Source: Streptomyces sp. NBC_00154 (GTDB lineage: Bacteria; Actinomycetota; Actinomycetes; Streptomycetales; Streptomycetaceae). Taken from it: DNA of 64,000 bases. The notes under the pieces were generated by a model. It was given only the letters and a program-made list of their open reading frames with translations, searched no databases and was not told where the DNA came from. The stretch is from assembly GCF_026342835.1 (NCBI RefSeq), contig NZ_JAPEMI010000001.1, positions 6,020,501-6,084,500 on the forward strand, given 5' to 3'. The position numbers were made by a program, and so were the translations under genes. How positions within the stretch are numbered: the first letter of the stretch is position 1; each line of letters starts with the position of its first letter. Shown piece after piece: positions 26,413 to 35,784 of this stretch.

Positions 26413-27696
26413 TCAGGAACGCGCGGTACGGCCCCTGCGGAGGCCGTAGGCAGCCGCACCGAGCAGCGCCACCGCTGCGCCCGACAGCACCGACGGCACG
26501 GGAAGGGTGAGAGCGAGGACCAGGCAGCCGGCCAGACCGAGGACCGGAACCGCGCGCAAGGGGCGGCCCTCGGCCGGTGCGAGGGTGAGGGCGGCCGCGT
26601 TGGCGATGGCGTAGTACAGCAGCACGCCGAAGGAGGAGAACCCGATCGCGCCGCGGACATCGCCGGTGGCTGCGACCAGGGCGGCGACCGCGCCCACGGC
26701 GACTTCGGCGCGGTGGGGGACGGCGAAACGGGGATGGACGGCGGCCAGGACGTGTGGCAGGTGGCGATCGCGGGCCATCGCCAGCGTCGTGCGGGAGACC
26801 CCGAGCAGCAGTGCGAGCAGCGAACCGAGCGCGGCGACCGCCGCCCCCGCACGGACCACCGGCACCAGTCCGGGGGCACCGGCGGCACGGACCGCCTCCG
26901 CCAGTGGTGCTGTGGCATCGGCCAGCCGGGCGGGCCCGAGGACCGACAGCACCGCCACGCCGACGGCCGCGTACACGATCAGTGTGATCCCGAGAGCCAC
27001 GGGGATGGCTCGTGGGATCGTGCGAGCCGGTTCCCGGACCTCCTCGCCCAGCGTCGCGATGCGGGCGTATCCGGCGAAGGCGAAGAACAGCAGCCCAGCG
27101 GCCTGCAGCACGCCGTTCACCGTGGCGTCGGAACCCGGCGCCAGTCGGGACGCCTGGACGACGCCGCCGGTGAGGCACGCGGTGACGACGGCGGCGAGGA
27201 CGGCCAGGACCACGGCCACGATCGCCCTGGTCAGCCATGCGGACTTCTGGACCCCCAGACAGTTCACGGCAGTGAGCGCCACCACCGCGCCGACCGCCAC
27301 CGCATGGGCCTGTCCCGGCCAGGCGTAGGCGCCGACGGTCAGGGCCATGGCCGCACAGGAAGCCGTCTTCCCGACGACGAAACTCCAGCCTGCCAGGTAT
27401 CCCCAGAACTCGCCCAGTCGCTCACGCCCGTAGACGTACGTGCCGCCGGAGGCCGGATAGCGGGCCGCGAGCCGCGCTGACGACGTGGCATTGCAGTACG
27501 CCACGACCGCGGCCACCGCCAGACCGATCAGGAGCCCCGACCCTGCCGCGTGGGCGGCCGGAGCGAGCGCGGCGAAGACACCTGCTCCGATCATCGAGCC
27601 CAGGCCGATGACCACCGCGTCGAAGACCCCCAGGCGGCGCCTCAATCCATTGCCGCCCGTACCGCTGTTCGCACCACCGTCCGCCGCACCGGCCAT
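26413..27696 (-). CDS. APC-family amino acid permease
   Basis: A 427-residue transporter with about 12 helices of the amino acid-polyamine-organocation family. The first helix carries the substrate-binding break GLGSMIGAGVFAALAPA; other marks are YPASGGTYVYGRERLGEFWG and LLFFAFAGYARIATLGEEV (helix 6). The LysE/YhdG-like group moves cationic or branched amino acids; the substrate is not evident. ATG at 27696 is preferred over GTG at 27705 because GAGG is correctly placed. It may follow purB's promoter independently; no operon partner. Confidence 0.93.
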   Translation of the reverse strand: MAGAADGGANSGTGGNGLRRRLGVFDAVVIGLGSMIGAGVFAALAPAAHAAGSGLLIGLAVAAVVAYCNATSSARLAARYPASGGTYVYGRERLGEFWGYLAGWSFVVGKTASCAAMALTVGAYAWPGQAHAVAVGAVVALTAVNCLGVQKSAWLTRAIVAVVLAVLAAVVTACLTGGVVQASRLAPGSDATVNGVLQAAGLLFFAFAGYARIATLGEEVREPARTIPRAIPVALGITLIVYAAVGVAVLSVLGPARLADATAPLAEAVRAAGAPGLVPVVRAGAAVAALGSLLALLLGVSRTTLAMARDRHLPHVLAAVHPRFAVPHRAEVAVGAVAALVAATGDVRGAIGFSSFGVLLYYAIANAAALTLAPAEGRPLRAVPVLGLAGCLVLALTLPVPSVLSGAAVALLGAAAYGLRRGRTARS

Positions 27697-27798
27697 CGCA
27701 TCCACCTCGCGCTTGTCCTCCGCCTCACCTGCACCGCTGTACCGGCGTACCGTACAGACCGAAGGTGACGAGACGGTGCCGTCTGCCGCACCGCATGG

Positions 27799-27832
27799 CC
27801 GGAGCCCCTCGGGTCAGGCCGAGGGGCTCCGG
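27799..27832 (-). terminator. Strong hairpin terminator after the amidase gene
   Basis: Perfect 14-bp inverted repeat CCGGAGCCCCTCGG / CCGAGGGGCTCCGG with a 6-base loop. Located 28 bp beyond the amidase stop codon and between two minus-strand genes, so it ends amidase transcription before the permease promoter. Confidence 0.8.
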
Positions 27833-27860
27833 TGTCTGTGTCCGGTGCGGGACCGGGGAG

Positions 27861-30578
27861 TTACGGGGCCAGAGTCAGTCCGATCCGGATCCCGGTGGAT
27901 GAGCCGAGCGCCGACACCCCGTAGTAGAGGCCGGTGTCCGCCTTGATTCCCGAGGTGCTGGTGTTGTCGATCTGCAGGATCGTGCCGTTGTTGGCGTCCT
28001 CACCGTCTGCGCCGATCGCGATGTCCGCCCGGCTGTAGCCGGAGAGGTCGGTGAGGGACACGGACGAGCCGAGGCGGTCGTTGGGTTCGGTGGAGCCGGG
28101 GATGCCCGTGGTGTCCTGGCTGTATCCGACGGCCCCGGTGCCGGTGGGGCCGGTGGCGGAGCCGCGGATGAGAAAGACCTGGCCGGCGTTGCTCTCGTTC
28201 ACGCCGCTGCGGGTGATGTCCTCGCCCGGCGCGCCGGTGAGAATGTCGCCGTACCCGTCGAGGTCGACGTCGCCGACGGAGACGGACGCTCCCATGTCGT
28301 CGCCGGTCTCGCCGCCTCCCGGTACACCGGTGGTGTCCTGGTGGATCGTCTTGCGGCCGGTCGAGGTCAGTCCGGTGGCCGAACCGAACACGGCCGTGAC
28401 CGCGCCGCCCTTGGCGGTGTGTCCGGACTCGGTGGCGGACGGCTGGCCGACCGCCAGGTCGGTGGCGCCGTCGCCGTTGATGTCACCGGCGGCCAGCGAG
28501 CGTCCGCCACGGGCGTCGAGGATGCCGACGCGCTGGAGTCCGGTGGTGGATCCCTTCAGCCACAGCAGGCGTCCGATGCCACTCGGGTCGCGGTAGCTGA
28601 CGGCGGCGTCCGCGTAGCCGTCCTTGTTGAAGTCGCCGCTGACCGCGGCCGCGTAGCCCACGGCAGCGGTGTACGCGGCGGTGTTCAGGTAACCGGACTT
28701 GACCGCACCGGTCTTGCCGTCCCAGGCCCACCAGCGGCCGGGCTTGCCCGGTGCGACGGAGAAGATGTCGGCCTTGCCGTCGGCATTGAAGTCGCCCGAG
28801 GTGACGGTCGTACCGAGCTTCTCGCCGCCGATCCGGCCCGAGGCGGTGACCGAATAGCTCTTGCCGGTAGTGAGGGCGGGGCCGTACATCACGACGACGG
28901 TGCCGTTGTCGGCCTGCGTGATGTCCTCGCCGGGCCCACCGATGACCAGGTCGGCGTACCCGTCGCCGTTCACGTCGCCCCAGGCGTCGGACGAGCCGAA
29001 CAGGTCGCCCGCCTCGGAGCTGCCGGGCACCCCCGCACTGCTCTGGTTCAGCGTCCGCTTCGCAGTCGAGCTCGGGCCGTCCTCGGTGCCGGGCAGCACG
29101 GTGACGCTTCCGCTGCTGCTCGCCGCCTTCGGGAGGCCGACGACCAGGTCGGTGATGCCGTCCCGGTTGAAGTCGGTGGTCGGGATCGCGGCGTTGCGGG
29201 TGCCGTTGGTCGCGTACGTCCGGATGGCACCGAGTTTGGCGTACAGGTTCGCACCGGGGCATGCGGTGGCGAAGCCGTCGCGGTGTCCGGCGATGGTGTT
29301 GAACGTGACGTCACCGTCGGGCCGGGTGTTGCCGTCGGCGTCGGTGACGAGGCGGGTCAGCGTCACCTTGGCGGTGGGGCCCACGCCGTACTGGCCGAGC
29401 TTCCACGCGGCGATGCGCGCCGCGGACTGGAGCGCGGCCGGCGTCGGCTTGCCCGTCTCGAAGTTGCCGAGCAGGGAGATGCCCGTCGAGTACGAGTTGA
29501 AGCCGTATGTGTGCGCGCCCTTGACCGGGAGATCGGTGCCGCCGGCGCGGCCCTCGAAGATCTGGCCGCACTTGTCGACCAGGAAGTTGTAGCCGAGGTC
29601 GTTCCAGCCTTCGGTCTTCACGTGGTACGTCATGATCGCGCGGACCATCGCGGCCGAGTCGCCACAGCTGTAGTTGTTCGTGTCGACGGTGTGGTGGATG
29701 AAGACCGCCTGCACCTTGTCGATGTACTCGGGCGGATCCTCGACCAGCGACTCGTCGGCGCCCCACTGGGCGCGGCTGATGATCGGCGGCCGGTTGACGG
29801 TCGACGGCGGCGCGGTGGGTACGGGGGAGGGGGTGACCGTGTCCGTGGGGGTGGCCGTCGCGGTATCCGTCGGGGTGGCCGTGGCCGTCTCCGTCGGGGT
29901 GCCGGTGGCGGTCTCCGTGGGTGCGACGGTCTCCGTGGCCGATGGCGTTGCGGGATCGGTCGGCGAGGCGGTGTCCGTGGGAGCGCCGACGGTGTCCGAC
30001 GCGGTGGGAGTCGGGGTCCCCTCCAGTGCGAACGCCGCGTTCTCCGGACCGCTTGGTGCGAGGGTCGCCTCCGCCGGGTTCCTGGACTCGGCCTTGCTGA
30101 CACCGGGGTCGACCATGTGCAGCTTCAGGTTCTTCGGCAGCGCCTTGCCCGGCCGGCCCGAACCCACCTTCACCTGCACGGCGTCCGACGCCCCGACCCA
30201 CATCGGCTCGGTGGCCCGGTTGGCGGCTGCCTGCTCCCGCCCGTCCGGTCCGTCGGCCGACACCTCCAGCTCGCGCCACGGCGACCACTTGCCGGTCCCG
30301 GCAGCCCGCGTACGCACTTCGGCGGTGCCGTCGACCTTTGCCGCGCCGTCCCAGCCGATACCGACCATCGAGAACGCTGCGGTGTTCGTGGCCGGCAACT
30401 GCCGCTCCGTGGCCGTGCCGCCGTCAATCGCCACCGACCGCAGCTTCGCCGGTCGAACCTCCGGCCCCTTGGGTCCGGCCGGCCCGTCGGACGGATTGGC
30501 TATCGCCACCGTCACCACTCCGGCCCCACCGAGAACGACAGCGCCGACAGTCAGCCAGGCGCGGCGTTTCAGGCTCAT
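27861..30578 (-). CDS. Secreted N-acetylmuramoyl-L-alanine amidase with FG-GAP repeats
   Basis: A 905-residue exported protein. Residues 1-28 hold a basic start and hydrophobic helix (WLTVGAVVLGGAGVVTVAIA). A Thr/Pro-rich linker occupies about 205-275. The PGRP/amidase_2 domain (about 280-470) has zinc ligands in VFIHHTVDTN (His), AGHRDGFATACPGANLY (His and Cys) and the start IISRAQWGADES. Residues about 480-905 hold repeated FG-GAP/VCBS segments (DFNRDGITDLVVGLP, DVNGDGYADLVIGGPGED, DVDLDGYGDILTGAPGED), a calcium-binding beta-propeller. It cuts peptidoglycan stem peptides. The frame is open upstream, but the signal-like start at 30578 is the best fit; no ribosome site was seen there. Confidence 0.9.
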   Translation of the reverse strand: MSLKRRAWLTVGAVVLGGAGVVTVAIANPSDGPAGPKGPEVRPAKLRSVAIDGGTATERQLPATNTAAFSMVGIGWDGAAKVDGTAEVRTRAAGTGKWSPWRELEVSADGPDGREQAAANRATEPMWVGASDAVQVKVGSGRPGKALPKNLKLHMVDPGVSKAESRNPAEATLAPSGPENAAFALEGTPTPTASDTVGAPTDTASPTDPATPSATETVAPTETATGTPTETATATPTDTATATPTDTVTPSPVPTAPPSTVNRPPIISRAQWGADESLVEDPPEYIDKVQAVFIHHTVDTNNYSCGDSAAMVRAIMTYHVKTEGWNDLGYNFLVDKCGQIFEGRAGGTDLPVKGAHTYGFNSYSTGISLLGNFETGKPTPAALQSAARIAAWKLGQYGVGPTAKVTLTRLVTDADGNTRPDGDVTFNTIAGHRDGFATACPGANLYAKLGAIRTYATNGTRNAAIPTTDFNRDGITDLVVGLPKAASSSGSVTVLPGTEDGPSSTAKRTLNQSSAGVPGSSEAGDLFGSSDAWGDVNGDGYADLVIGGPGEDITQADNGTVVVMYGPALTTGKSYSVTASGRIGGEKLGTTVTSGDFNADGKADIFSVAPGKPGRWWAWDGKTGAVKSGYLNTAAYTAAVGYAAAVSGDFNKDGYADAAVSYRDPSGIGRLLWLKGSTTGLQRVGILDARGGRSLAAGDINGDGATDLAVGQPSATESGHTAKGGAVTAVFGSATGLTSTGRKTIHQDTTGVPGGGETGDDMGASVSVGDVDLDGYGDILTGAPGEDITRSGVNESNAGQVFLIRGSATGPTGTGAVGYSQDTTGIPGSTEPNDRLGSSVSLTDLSGYSRADIAIGADGEDANNGTILQIDNTSTSGIKADTGLYYGVSALGSSTGIRIGLTLAP
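29839..29910 (-). repeat. Three 24-bp tandem repeats encoding a Thr/Pro linker
   Basis: Units at 29839-29862, 29863-29886 and 29887-29910 each encode eight residues of the TPTDTATA / TPTETATG type in the amidase gene; a shortened copy follows. Such repeats can change number by slippage and lengthen the linker between the cell-wall anchor side and the amidase domain. Confidence 0.75.
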
Positions 30579-30969
30579 CGGTCTGTACGCATGCGACGTG
30601 CGCGGGCTCAAATGCCCCACCCCTCCGAGAAGTTTGCTCAAGACACACCCGTCACACGGGCGGCCTGGTGTACCCAGCGCACTCCGGGTTTGAAACGTCA
30701 CACGGGTCGGCGAAGTGTGCTGTGAGTCACATGACTTGTCGGGCTCTTGAGGCTTCCGGACATCGGGTGCGCCCTCCTGGCTGCGGTTCACGTCTGCCCC
30801 GGCGGCGACAGGCCCGGTCAGTGCATCCGGCGTTGCGAAACCGCTTGCTGTGACACTTCTGTGCGCCGTCACGCAGAAGTAGTGAGAGGCTCGCGAGCCC
30901 GGGGGCATGGGCACCGTGAGCGGTGTCGGGGCGTTGTGCGTCTGACGCAGTCGGTACGAAGAGGAAAGT
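30579..30969. other. 391 bp intergenic region with short direct repeats
   Basis: Divergent region between the amidase gene and the ECF sigma gene. GTCACACGGG occurs twice in the same orientation at 30651-30660 and 30697-30706, 46 bp apart, upstream of the amidase gene. The stretch around 30850-30885 contains CTGTGACACTTCTGTG and GTCACGCAGAAG. I see no gene. Confidence 0.45.
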
Positions 30970-31596
30970 GTGACCAAGGGCGGGGAACAGCACCGCGGGC
31001 ACGTGGACGACGCCGAACTCGGCGCTGCAGTGGAGCGGGCCCAGCAGGGGGACGAGGAAGCCTTCGCGGTGGCGTACCGGATGGTCCATCCCGGGCTGCT
31101 CGGCTACGTACGGGGTCTGGTCGGCGAGGACGGTGAGGACGTGGCCTCCGACGCCTGGCTGGAGATCTCCCGCGATCTCGGGCGGTTCCGCGGAGACGGG
31201 GCCGGGTTCCGCGGCTGGACCGCGACGATCGCCCGGCACCGGGCGCTGGACCATCTGCGCAGACAGAAGCGGCGGCCGCGCACCGCATTCCTGGAGCAGG
31301 ACGTCCTCGAACTGCCCAGTGGTCACGACACGGCCGCGGCCGCCCTGGAAACGCTCTCCACCGAGCAGGCGCTCGCGCTCATCGGGCAGTTGCCGCGGGA
31401 GCAGGCGGAAGCCGTTCTGCTGCGCGTCGTCGTCGGCCTCGACGGCCCCGCGACGGCGCGTGTGCTCGGCAAGCGAGCCGGGGCCGTACGCACCTCCGCC
31501 TACCGTGGACTGAAGCGACTGGCCGAGCGCATGACCTCGGCGGGAACGGGCACTGTGACGTCTGCGGCGCGGCGCACGCTGAGAGATGAGACATGA
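30970..31596 (+). CDS. ECF-subfamily RNA polymerase sigma factor
   Basis: A 208-residue sigma-70-like factor. Region 2 is about residues 28-95 (DEEAFAVAYRMVHPGLLGYV, EDVASDAWLEISRDL, GFRGWTATIARHRALDHLRR); region 4 about 125-180 (ALALIGQLPREQAEAVLLRV, ARVLGKRAGAVRTSAYRGLK). GTG start with GAGG five bases upstream. Its stop overlaps the start of the next gene (ATGA), coupling it to a single-span membrane protein that is probably its anti-sigma factor. Confidence 0.93.
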   Translation: MTKGGEQHRGHVDDAELGAAVERAQQGDEEAFAVAYRMVHPGLLGYVRGLVGEDGEDVASDAWLEISRDLGRFRGDGAGFRGWTATIARHRALDHLRRQKRRPRTAFLEQDVLELPSGHDTAAAALETLSTEQALALIGQLPREQAEAVLLRVVVGLDGPATARVLGKRAGAVRTSAYRGLKRLAERMTSAGTGTVTSAARRTLRDET

Positions 31597-32339
31597 GAGA
31601 TGAAACGCAGCGGGCGACCGGAATGCCGGTAACCCCCGAAGTGGCCGCCCTGCTGGCAGCTGCGCAGCGCGCCGGGGAAGCCGGCCCCGTTGCCGAGAAG
31701 CGGGCGCTCGATGCGTTCCGGGCGGCGCGCGACGAGGGCGCACACGCACCGGTGTCGCCGCTGCGGCGCCGTCCGCGCGACGACTGGCGTCCGGTCGAGC
31801 GGTGGCGCGGAGTGCGCTCCGTCCGGGCCGTGCTCGCCGGCCTCACGGCGGCGGTGGCTCTGGGTGGGGTCGCGGTGGCCGCCGGTTCGGGGGCGATGCC
31901 GGGACCGTTCGGTGCGGGCGGCCACGACCGGCCGCACCCCGCACCCCCCGCGAACAGTGAGCCCGCCACGCCCGGCGGCAGTCATAGGGGCACGCCGACG
32001 CCTCGTGCGGACCGTACGCAGCAAGGGCCCACGGACACTCCGGCCACCGGGCCTGCTTCCAGCCACCCCGGCCAGGCACAGGACGATACGGCGCTCTGCC
32101 GTGCGTACCGGCGGGTGCAGGACAGCGGGAAGGCCGCGGACGCGACGGCCTTCGACCGGCTGGCGTCGGCGGCCGGTGGCGCGTCGGCCGTGCCGGCCTA
32201 CTGCGACGGCCTCCTCGCTGCTCAGCCATCGAAGGGGAACGGGACCGGCAAGAGGGAGAAGGCGGAACCGACCCAGGCGGCCCCGGAAGCGGCTGAGGGA
32301 ACGGGGAACAACAGCCGGGGCAACTCCGACGCGCGCTGA
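31593..32339 (+). CDS. Single-pass membrane protein, candidate anti-sigma factor
   Basis: A 248-residue protein translationally coupled to the ECF sigma gene. Residues 1-75 are soluble and charged, a membrane helix follows at about 80-100 (AVLAGLTAAVALGGVAVAAG), then a Pro/Thr/Gly-rich outer part and a Cys-containing segment (LCRAYRRVQDSGKAADATAF, PAYCDGLLAA). No zinc-binding HxxxCxxC motif is visible in the cytosolic part, so it is not a classical ZAS anti-sigma factor; the anti-sigma role is inferred from position and topology. Confidence 0.75.
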   Translation: MRDETQRATGMPVTPEVAALLAAAQRAGEAGPVAEKRALDAFRAARDEGAHAPVSPLRRRPRDDWRPVERWRGVRSVRAVLAGLTAAVALGGVAVAAGSGAMPGPFGAGGHDRPHPAPPANSEPATPGGSHRGTPTPRADRTQQGPTDTPATGPASSHPGQAQDDTALCRAYRRVQDSGKAADATAFDRLASAAGGASAVPAYCDGLLAAQPSKGNGTGKREKAEPTQAAPEAAEGTGNNSRGNSDAR

Positions 32340-32548
32340 GCCCGGAACCGTCGGCGCGGACGCAGGACACCGCGGACTCCTGCGTGCCCCGGGCCCAACA
32401 GCGGGACACTGCACGCCCTGTGACACTCCGCCCCGACGGGTACGTACGCGGCAACTGATCCGGGACGCGGCACCGGCGAGCCGCCACCGCTCCCGGACGC
32501 CCCGTCAATAGGGTCGCCCGGACTCGTACGTCCGGGATTGGTGTTGCC

Positions 32549-33799
32549 GTGAAGCCGTCCATCTGCCTGTGCATGATCGTCAAGAACGAGGCCCACGTCA
32601 TCGAGCGCTGCCTCGCCTCCGTTCGCGACCTGATCGACACCTGGGTGATCTCCGATACCGGTTCGAGCGACGGAACACAGCAGCGGATCCGTACCGCACT
32701 CGACGGTGTCCCGGGCGAGCTCCACGAGGAGCCGTGGGTGGACTTCGGCCACAACCGGACCCTGAACATCAGGCACGCCCACGCCAAGGCCGACTATCTG
32801 CTCCTCCTCGACGCGGATCTGGTGATCCACAGACAGGGGCCGCTGCCACCGCTGACCGCCGACTCGTACCTGCTGAGGCACGAAGGCGCGACCGAGTGCC
32901 GCATCAAGCGTCTGGTACGCGGCGACATCGCCTGGCGCTACGAGGGCGTCACCCATGAGTACCTCACCTCCGACCAGCGCGACGACCAGCAGACTCTCGA
33001 CGCGCTCGTCATCGAGGACCACGCCGACGGGGGAACGCGACATGAAAAGTTCGAGCGGGATGTACGCCTGCTCGGTGCCGAACTCGAGCGCGACCCCGCC
33101 AACACCCGGACGGTCTTCTATCTGACGCAGACCATGCGGGATCTCGGCGAGAGGGACAAGGCGATCGCCCTGTACGAGCGCCGCGCGCGGATGGGCGGCT
33201 GGGGCGAAGAGGTGTACTACTCGCTGCTGCAGGCCGGGATCCTCAAGGCCGATGCCGACGACTGGCCGGCCGCCATGGACGCGCTCTCGCGTGCCTGGGA
33301 GTCGCGGCCGCAACGGCTCGAAGCCTGCTACGAACTCTCCTCGCGGCTGCGCGGCCTCGGCCGCCACCGCGCCGCGCACGCGTTCGTCTGCGCCGGGCTC
33401 GACCGGGAACCGCCGGACGACCTGCTGTTCATCCAGCCGTGGGTGTACCGATGGGGGCTGCTCTTCGAGTACTCGATCACCGCCTGCCGGGTCGGCGACA
33501 TCGACGGTTCGCTCAGGGCCTGCGACCGGCTCCTGTCGATGCCGGACCTCCCTGATGCCCATCGCAGGCAGACGCTCACCAACCGCGAGTTCGCCGAACA
33601 GCGTCAGGCCACCCGCAACGCGTCATGGGCGTCACCCCCGGACTGGCGGCGGGGCCCACACCTCAGCGACAACAGCTGCAGCACCTGCCAGGCCCTGACA
33701 CATCGGCAGTCCGGGGCGACGGATGTCGGGTCCGAGGCGGGTGACCGGTTCGAGAGCTACGGTGGCTGCGCCCAGCAGTCCCGACAGGCCATTCCCTAG
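32549..33799 (+). CDS. Family 2 glycosyltransferase with TPR-like C-terminal region
   Basis: A 416-residue GT2-type protein. The N-terminal catalytic part has SICLCMIVKNEAHVIERCLA and VISDTGSSDGT, with the metal-binding YLLLLDADLVI (DxD). The central and C-terminal part (about 170-350) looks helical and repeat-like (DKAIALYERRARMGGWGEEV, PAAMDALSRAWESRPQRLEA), as in glycosyltransferases of the TPR-linked type. The last 60 residues are low in conservation signals and may be read-through of a lost stop; this end overlaps the convergent GDSL gene. Acceptor unknown. Confidence 0.85.
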   Translation: MKPSICLCMIVKNEAHVIERCLASVRDLIDTWVISDTGSSDGTQQRIRTALDGVPGELHEEPWVDFGHNRTLNIRHAHAKADYLLLLDADLVIHRQGPLPPLTADSYLLRHEGATECRIKRLVRGDIAWRYEGVTHEYLTSDQRDDQQTLDALVIEDHADGGTRHEKFERDVRLLGAELERDPANTRTVFYLTQTMRDLGERDKAIALYERRARMGGWGEEVYYSLLQAGILKADADDWPAAMDALSRAWESRPQRLEACYELSSRLRGLGRHRAAHAFVCAGLDREPPDDLLFIQPWVYRWGLLFEYSITACRVGDIDGSLRACDRLLSMPDLPDAHRRQTLTNREFAEQRQATRNASWASPPDWRRGPHLSDNSCSTCQALTHRQSGATDVGSEAGDRFESYGGCAQQSRQAIP

Positions 33800-34638
33800 C
33801 GGGTGCCGTCCACCCGGCGCCAGGTCGCCACCGGGCCCGGGTCCCGGTCGTCCTCGGGGGTGACCCAGAAGGCCTTCCCGAGCTCGGCGCTGAACTGGGC
33901 GCCCGTCCGTCCGTCGCCGGACGACCGGCCGGTCAGACGCCGACCGATCCATGGAGCCAGATGACGGCGTGCGAAGCGGAGGTCGTCGACGCGCCGTGTC
34001 GTCCACCGCGGAGGTACGGCGGCGGGGAGCGGCGTCTGCCAGTCGTTCTCGGCCGGAAGCCCCAGCGTCTGCCAGACCGCCTCGGCAACTCTGCGGTGTC
34101 CTTCGTCGGTCAGATGCAGCCGGTCGACGTCCCACAGCCGGGGATCTCCCAGCGCCGGAGTTCCGTACAGATCGACGACCAGCGCACCGTGGCGGTTCGC
34201 CAACTCGTCGACCAGGGTGAACAGCTCCTCCATCCGCGGACGGAACCGTTCCATCACCGGGCCGTTGCGACCGGGGCTGCGCATCAGCACCAGCTTCTTG
34301 CACGCCGGCGCGAGGCGCTCCACGGCCTCCTCCAGCTGCCCGCGCACCATGCCCATGTCGCACTTCGGCCGCAGTGTGTCGTTGAGACCGCCGACGAGCG
34401 TGACGACATCCGCCTGCATGGCGGCCGCCGCTTCGACCTGCTCGTCGACTATCTGGCGGATCAGCTTTCCGCGCACGGCGAGGTTCGCGTACCGGAACCC
34501 GGGGGAGCGGGTGGCGAGCCGGCCGGCGAGGACATCGGCCCAGCCGCGGTACGAACCGTCCGGCAGCAGGTCCGACATGCCCTCGGTGAACGAGTCGCCG
34601 ACCGCGACAAGACTGGTGTAGGAGGCATTCATTTCCAT
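33796..34638 (-). CDS. SGNH/GDSL-family hydrolase
   Basis: A 280-residue esterase-like protein. Block I VAVGDSFTEGMSD (Ser about residue 16), block II YANLAVRGKLI (Gly/Asn region), block III VTLVGGLNDTLRP (Asn) and block V DRLHLTDEGHRRV (Asp-x-x-His) are all present, so the active site appears complete. No signal peptide, suggesting a cytosolic enzyme. Similar proteins act on acyl or acetyl esters. Start ATG at 34638; a possible -10 TACGAT lies nine bases upstream and no ribosome site was seen. Ends tail to tail with the glycosyltransferase gene. Confidence 0.9.
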   Translation of the reverse strand: MEMNASYTSLVAVGDSFTEGMSDLLPDGSYRGWADVLAGRLATRSPGFRYANLAVRGKLIRQIVDEQVEAAAAMQADVVTLVGGLNDTLRPKCDMGMVRGQLEEAVERLAPACKKLVLMRSPGRNGPVMERFRPRMEELFTLVDELANRHGALVVDLYGTPALGDPRLWDVDRLHLTDEGHRRVAEAVWQTLGLPAENDWQTPLPAAVPPRWTTRRVDDLRFARRHLAPWIGRRLTGRSSGDGRTGAQFSAELGKAFWVTPEDDRDPGPVATWRRVDGTR

Positions 34639-34764
34639 GGCGATGCGATCGTATCGCGGTGGGGTCCGGCGCCTTTCACGGAGACCGGACCGAGCCCGCC
34701 GGGGGGTGCGGGCCGTGGGGGCCAGTGCGTACGCCTGCCTGCCACACGGCCCGCGCCGGCCCCG

Positions 34765-35784
34765 TCAGCGTCCTTGCGACCGTCCGACGAGCTCGCGCAG
34801 GACATCCTCCATCGTGACCAGTCCGGCCAGCTTGTCGTCCTCGTCGAGCACCGCCGCGAGGTGTGTGCGACTCCTTCGCAGCGCCGTCAGCACATCGTCG
34901 AGCGGTGTCGCGGCCCGTACCCGGGCGATCGGCCGCATAGCCGTCACCGGGAACGGCACATCGCGCGGTGTGGCGTCCAGGGCGTCCTTCACATGCAGGT
35001 AGCCCAGGATCCGCTGCTCGCTGTCCATCACCGGGAAACGCGAGAAACCCGACTCGTACGAGAGTCGTTCCAGCTCCTCGGGCGTCGTCCCGACCCGGGT
35101 GTACACCACCTGGTCGACCGGCAGCACCACATCCCGTACCGGGCGACGACCCAGCTCGAGGGCGTGCCGCAGACGCTCGGCCGCGCGGTCGTCGACGAGG
35201 CCGGCGTCCCCGGCGTCCTTGACGAGACGGGCAAGTTCGTCGTCGGAGAACGTGGCGGACACCTCGTCCTTCGTCTCCACCCGCAGAAGTTTCAGCAGGG
35301 CGTTGGCGAAGGCGTTGACTGTGAAGATCACCGGGCGCAGCGCCCTGGCGAGGGTGACCAGCGGCGGTCCGAGCAGCAGCGCGGTCCGTACCGGCTCCGC
35401 CAGCGCGATGTTCTTCGGCACCATCTCGCCGAGCAGCATGTGCAGGTACGTCGCCACGGCCAGCGCGATCACGAACGAGATCGGATGGACCAGTCCGTGC
35501 GGCACACCCACCACGTCGAAGACGGGCTCCAGCAGGTGCGCGATGGCCGGTTCGGCGACGATACCGAGGACCAGCGTGCACAGCGTGATGCCCAGCTGCG
35601 CCGCCGCGAGCAGCGCCGACACGTGCTCCAGACCCCAGATGACGCTCCGCGCCCGCCGGTTCCCGGCCTCGGCCTCCGGCTCGATCTGGCTCCGGCGTAC
35701 GGAGATCAGCGCGAACTCGGCGCCGACGAAGAACGCGTTGGCGACCAGGGTCAGCAGACCGATGAAGAGCTGGACGGCAGTCAT
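34765..35784 (-). CDS. CNNM/CBS-domain membrane protein (hemolysin family), short paralogue
   Basis: A 339-residue protein with a DUF21/CNNM membrane domain (about 1-180; helices VQLFIGLLTLVANAFFVGAEF, ALLAAAQLGITLCTLVLGI, FVIALAVATYLHMLLGEMVP) followed by a CBS pair (about 205-330; RDVVLPVDQVVYTRVG, KLAGLVTMEDVLRELVG). Members transport divalent cations such as magnesium or cobalt, with CBS domains sensing nucleotides. It lacks the C-terminal CorC_HlyC domain seen in its neighbour. Start overlaps the stop of the upstream paralogue by 4 bp, so the two form an operon and may act together. Confidence 0.93.
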   Translation of the reverse strand: MTAVQLFIGLLTLVANAFFVGAEFALISVRRSQIEPEAEAGNRRARSVIWGLEHVSALLAAAQLGITLCTLVLGIVAEPAIAHLLEPVFDVVGVPHGLVHPISFVIALAVATYLHMLLGEMVPKNIALAEPVRTALLLGPPLVTLARALRPVIFTVNAFANALLKLLRVETKDEVSATFSDDELARLVKDAGDAGLVDDRAAERLRHALELGRRPVRDVVLPVDQVVYTRVGTTPEELERLSYESGFSRFPVMDSEQRILGYLHVKDALDATPRDVPFPVTAMRPIARVRAATPLDDVLTALRRSRTHLAAVLDEDDKLAGLVTMEDVLRELVGRSQGR

